DNA from: Nitrospinota bacterium | GTDB lineage: Bacteria; Nitrospinota; Nitrospinia; UBA9942 | Assembly (NCBI GenBank): GCA_016234205.1 | Contig: JACRGN010000018.1 | Coordinates: 1-14,923 of the forward strand | DNA: 14,923 nucleotides | Direction of reading: 5' to 3' | Shown here: positions 13,181 to 14,923 of the stretch, in pieces | Position numbering within the stretch: position 1 is the stretch's first letter | Layout of the letters: every line of letters begins with the position of its first letter | The notes under the pieces: generated by a model | Databases searched by the model: none | What the model was told of the DNA's origin: nothing | Seen by the model: the letters and a program-made list of their open reading frames with translations, nothing else | Translations under genes and position numbers: made by a program

Positions 13181-13696
13181 GAAACCCTTCTTGAGCGTTA
13201 ATACTAATAACACCCCTATTATCCCTGAAAATGATAAAACTACGGTCATTAACATTGCAATTGGATAATAAGAATATCCCATAACAACCTTTAAAAGTGC
13301 TTTATTAATGTCAAGCACCTTTGTATCTCCTGTTCTGTTACATGTAACTATTTGCCTTGCGCCTGTACAAACTGCCACAGCCATTACATTCTCATATCCT
13401 GCACCGGATAAATTATTAAAGGGGATGACAACCATATCATATTTTATCCTTCTAAGATTCCTTACATATCTTCTAAAAACATGAAAGGGGCTGAAATTGC
13501 CTGTTGAATTATAGGAGATTATATGATTTATAAAACCAAATCCTTTAAGGCTGTCAACTGTATGTGGATGGGCTAACACATCAATTATTAAGTGGTGAGT
13601 AGTAAGTTGTGAGTTGTGAGTGAATCTTTCTATCACCTTTTCAAATGACAGGGCTAAATGCTGAATTGATGTTGATTTTATAAACAATATCTTCAT
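13124..13696 (-). CDS. Short GT9-like (heptosyltransferase N-half) protein with C-terminal membrane helix
   Basis: The 190-residue product begins MKILFIKSTSIQHLALSFEK and has IIDVLAHPHTVDSLKGFGFI and KYDMVVIPFNN, the pattern of the N-terminal Rossmann domain of GT9/ADP-heptose transferases. The C-terminal nucleotide-sugar domain is absent. Instead a hydrophobic helix (about 145-168) follows, then a repeat-coded tail (SGQGVKESSGKILEPSNP) and stop. I start at the ATG at 13696, one base after the stop of the GT2 gene (TAATATG), which implies translational coupling. A GTGAGTT heptamer array encodes THNSQLTTHH at about 24-35. It may be a membrane-anchored accessory domain or a truncated gene; catalytic activity is doubtful. 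Confidence 0.6.
   Translation of the reverse strand: MKILFIKSTSIQHLALSFEKVIERFTHNSQLTTHHLIIDVLAHPHTVDSLKGFGFINHIISYNSTGNFSPFHVFRRYVRNLRRIKYDMVVIPFNNLSGAGYENVMAVAVCTGARQIVTCNRTGDTKVLDINKALLKVVMGYSYYPIAMLMTVVLSFSGIIGVLLVLTLKKGFSGQGVKESSGKILEPSNP
13591..13625. repeat. GTGAGTT heptamer array inside the GT9-like gene
   Basis: Heptamers GGTGAGT, AGTAAGT, TGTGAGT, TGTGAGT. On the coding strand they give HNSQLTTHH between the first beta strand/helix and the second strand. The frame is kept. Confidence 0.8.
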
Positions 13697-13697
13697 A

Positions 13698-14597
13698 TTA
13701 TTTATATGCCATAAATGCCCATCGGATAGGTATCCTGACATTTTTTATTATATTCCTATCAACTAAAAACCTGTTTGATAAGACCATAGAAAATCCCAAA
13801 ATAGCATCTAATATTGCCTTCATGTAAATAGATGTCCTCTGCTGAATGGTTGACAGAGATGCATAGAAAAAGAGTGAGATGGTGGATACAAATGCATATC
13901 TGATTGGATAAAAACGCCATATCAGCCACAAAAGATTTCTTGTATAAAAGTATGGTACTGAACGGCTCACACGGCTGGTCATAGATGTTTTATGATACGC
14001 AACAATATCAGGATGAAATTTAATCTTATATCCTGCCTGCAATATCCTGAAGGCATGGTCCTGCTCATTAAAGTATAAAAAATACGGCTCAAACAGATAA
14101 CCTGCCCTCTCTAAACATTCCTTTCTTATGCCAACCCCCGCACCATTGTATCCATAAACATCTCTGCATTTTTTTAAATCAAATGGTTGCAAGTTGCAAG
14201 ATTCAAGTTGCAAGTTCTTGAATCTTGAATCTTGAATCTTGAATCTTGAATTATGCACATCAAATGCAACCGCACCTACCTTTTTATCAGATTCAAATAC
14301 GGCAACCATCCTTTCAATAGCCTTTCTATCAGGAAACGAATCGCTGTCCAATAAGACCACATATTCCCCTCTTGCCTTTTTCATTCCTATATTGTATCCA
14401 CCAATACCTATATTCTTTTCCAGTCTTATAAAAATCACATCAGGAAATTTTTCCTTTATAACGGCAGGAGTCCCGTCAGCAGAGCTATTATCAACTACTA
14501 TTACCTCCATAGGGGCATAGCTTGACTTTCGTAGCTCGGTAACGGTCTCTATCAGGTCATCCTTCCTGTTCCATGTAAGAATTACAATACTTACCAT
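13698..14597 (-). CDS. Family 2 glycosyltransferase with membrane-associated tail
   Basis: A GT-A-fold transferase using a nucleotide sugar at the membrane face. The 299-residue product begins MVSIVILTWNRKDDL and has VDNSSADGT (35-43), the DSD metal motif at 84-86, YGYNGAGVGIRKE in the acceptor region and FNEQDHAFRI, the ED/QD-type catalytic motif. The tail (after YFYTRNLLWLIWRF) is hydrophobic and probably membrane-bound. It resembles rhamnosyltransferase-type GT2 enzymes. I start at the ATG at 14597, 7 bases after the DUF2283 stop; the TTG at 14618 would add LLYKIF. A 65-bp heptamer array inserts about 22 residues (SRFKIQDSRFKNLQLESCNL) at about 115-137. The GT9-like gene follows with one base between. 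Confidence 0.93.
   Translation of the reverse strand: MVSIVILTWNRKDDLIETVTELRKSSYAPMEVIVVDNSSADGTPAVIKEKFPDVIFIRLEKNIGIGGYNIGMKKARGEYVVLLDSDSFPDRKAIERMVAVFESDKKVGAVAFDVHNSRFKIQDSRFKNLQLESCNLQPFDLKKCRDVYGYNGAGVGIRKECLERAGYLFEPYFLYFNEQDHAFRILQAGYKIKFHPDIVAYHKTSMTSRVSRSVPYFYTRNLLWLIWRFYPIRYAFVSTISLFFYASLSTIQQRTSIYMKAILDAILGFSMVLSNRFLVDRNIIKNVRIPIRWAFMAYK
14187..14251. repeat. TTGCAAG/CTTGAAT heptamer element inside the GT2 gene
   Basis: Four left units (TTGCAAG, TTGCAAG, ATTCAAG, TTGCAAG) followed by five perfect CTTGAAT units (14217-14251). The arms are reverse complements, so it folds on itself. All in frame within the transferase. Confidence 0.92.
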
Positions 14598-14604
14598 AAA
14601 AATT

Positions 14605-14820
14605 TTATACAATAACAACTTCTAATGGAATTGATTGGACTTCTTCGGGCTTATCTTTTTTTAGATAATTTATCTTCTCAAATCCAATAATCTCTCCATT
14701 TTCATCTTTCTTGATAATAATGCCATTGCCTAATTCTTCATTGATGCAGGGTCTTGGTTTCTCAAACCAAACATCAAGAGTATTGCCTACTTTATCGTAA
14801 GTGATAGTTATCTTTTCCAT
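14605..14820 (-). CDS. DUF2283-family small protein
   Basis: The 71-residue product starts MEKITITYDKVGNTLDVWF and continues with GNGIIIKKDENGEIIGFEKI, the hallmark of DUF2283 (PF10049). Its function is not established. The start is ATG at 14820 with a strong AAGGAGG 11 bases upstream. It overlaps by 13 bases the end of a DUF4258-like gene, the usual pairing for these two families, which are often suspected to be toxin-antitoxin-like. The GT2 gene begins right after it, but that gene's lack of a Shine-Dalgarno contrasts with this one. Confidence 0.88.
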   Translation of the reverse strand: MEKITITYDKVGNTLDVWFEKPRPCINEELGNGIIIKKDENGEIIGFEKINYLKKDKPEEVQSIPLEVVIV

Positions 14821-14923
14821 ACAATCTCTCCCTCCTTTATCTTATCAGTTAAATATGCTGTTATTATAAATCCTTCTCCGTTTAAATGTCTTGCAACAAC
14901 ACAGATAAAATACTTCTGATATG
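14808..14923 (-). CDS. DUF4258-like protein, C-terminal end only (partial)
   Basis: Reading from 14921 the frame gives YQKYFICVVARHLNGEGFII, then TAYLTDKIKEGEIVWKR and a stop at 14808-14810. The pattern of a VCVV-type strand, then GEGFIITAYLTDKIKKGE and a final W-K/R, is that of DUF4258-like proteins, which are related to RelE/BrnT-type folds. The 5' part lies outside the window. It overlaps the DUF2283 start by 13 bases. Confidence 0.7.
   Translation of the reverse strand, partial: YQKYFICVVARHLNGEGFIITAYLTDKIKEGEIVWKR

Noticed and set aside
14598..14618. TTG start for the GT2 gene at 14618
   Set aside because: It overlaps the DUF2283 stop and adds LLYKIF before the canonical MVSIVILTWN start; it has no better Shine-Dalgarno.

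Overview
The window comes from a low-GC, flagellated, Gram-negative-type bacterium. It is probably an uncultivated Nitrospirota- or Desulfobacterota-like lineage, but the sequence cannot fix the phylum. Every convincing gene is on the minus strand, so transcription runs from high to low coordinates. It reads as a flagellin gene block next to a nonulosonic acid (sialic-acid-like sugar) and glycosyltransferase block, i.e. a probable flagellin glycosylation island.

In transcription order: the 3' end of a DUF4258-like gene and a DUF2283 gene (14923-14605); a family 2 glycosyltransferase, a short GT9-like protein with a membrane anchor, and a radical SAM/SPASM protein (14597-12184); an ATP-grasp ligase (12033-11080); a NeuB/SpsE synthase, a PseG/SpsG-like hydrolase, a Gfo/Idh/MocA dehydrogenase and an SpsF-like cytidylyltransferase (10898-6691). 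After a terminator-like hairpin and a near-perfect sigma-28 promoter come fliC, flaG, fliD and fliS (6158-2575). Last is a very large gene, open from 2289 to the window edge (763 codons so far), that joins a GT4-type domain, a CgeB-like glycosyltransferase domain and the start of a probable TPR region. A weak sigma-28-like site also precedes it, so it is the best candidate for the flagellin-modifying transferase.

Likely teamwork: NeuB, the PseG-like hydrolase and SpsF make a CMP-activated nonulosonic acid; the dehydrogenase, ATP-grasp and radical SAM enzymes may make or decorate an unusual variant; the glycosyltransferases attach it or associated sugars to short flagellin subunits before FliS/FliD-assisted export and capping. 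The 4,6-dehydratase and aminotransferase that start a pseudaminic or legionaminic pathway are not in the window.

The most unusual signal is a dense set of short 'word' elements. Each is a tandem run of degenerate 6-8 bp words followed by a run of roughly the reverse-complement words, so the whole can fold on itself. They occupy most intergenic gaps (some nested inside others), flank the flagellin gene as direct repeats, and are also inserted in frame inside at least five glycan genes, adding about 8-30 residues of low-complexity protein each time. The units are 7 or 8 bp, so a one-unit change would shift the reading frame. They resemble the heptameric STRR repeats of heterocystous cyanobacteria, but with an added inverted arm.
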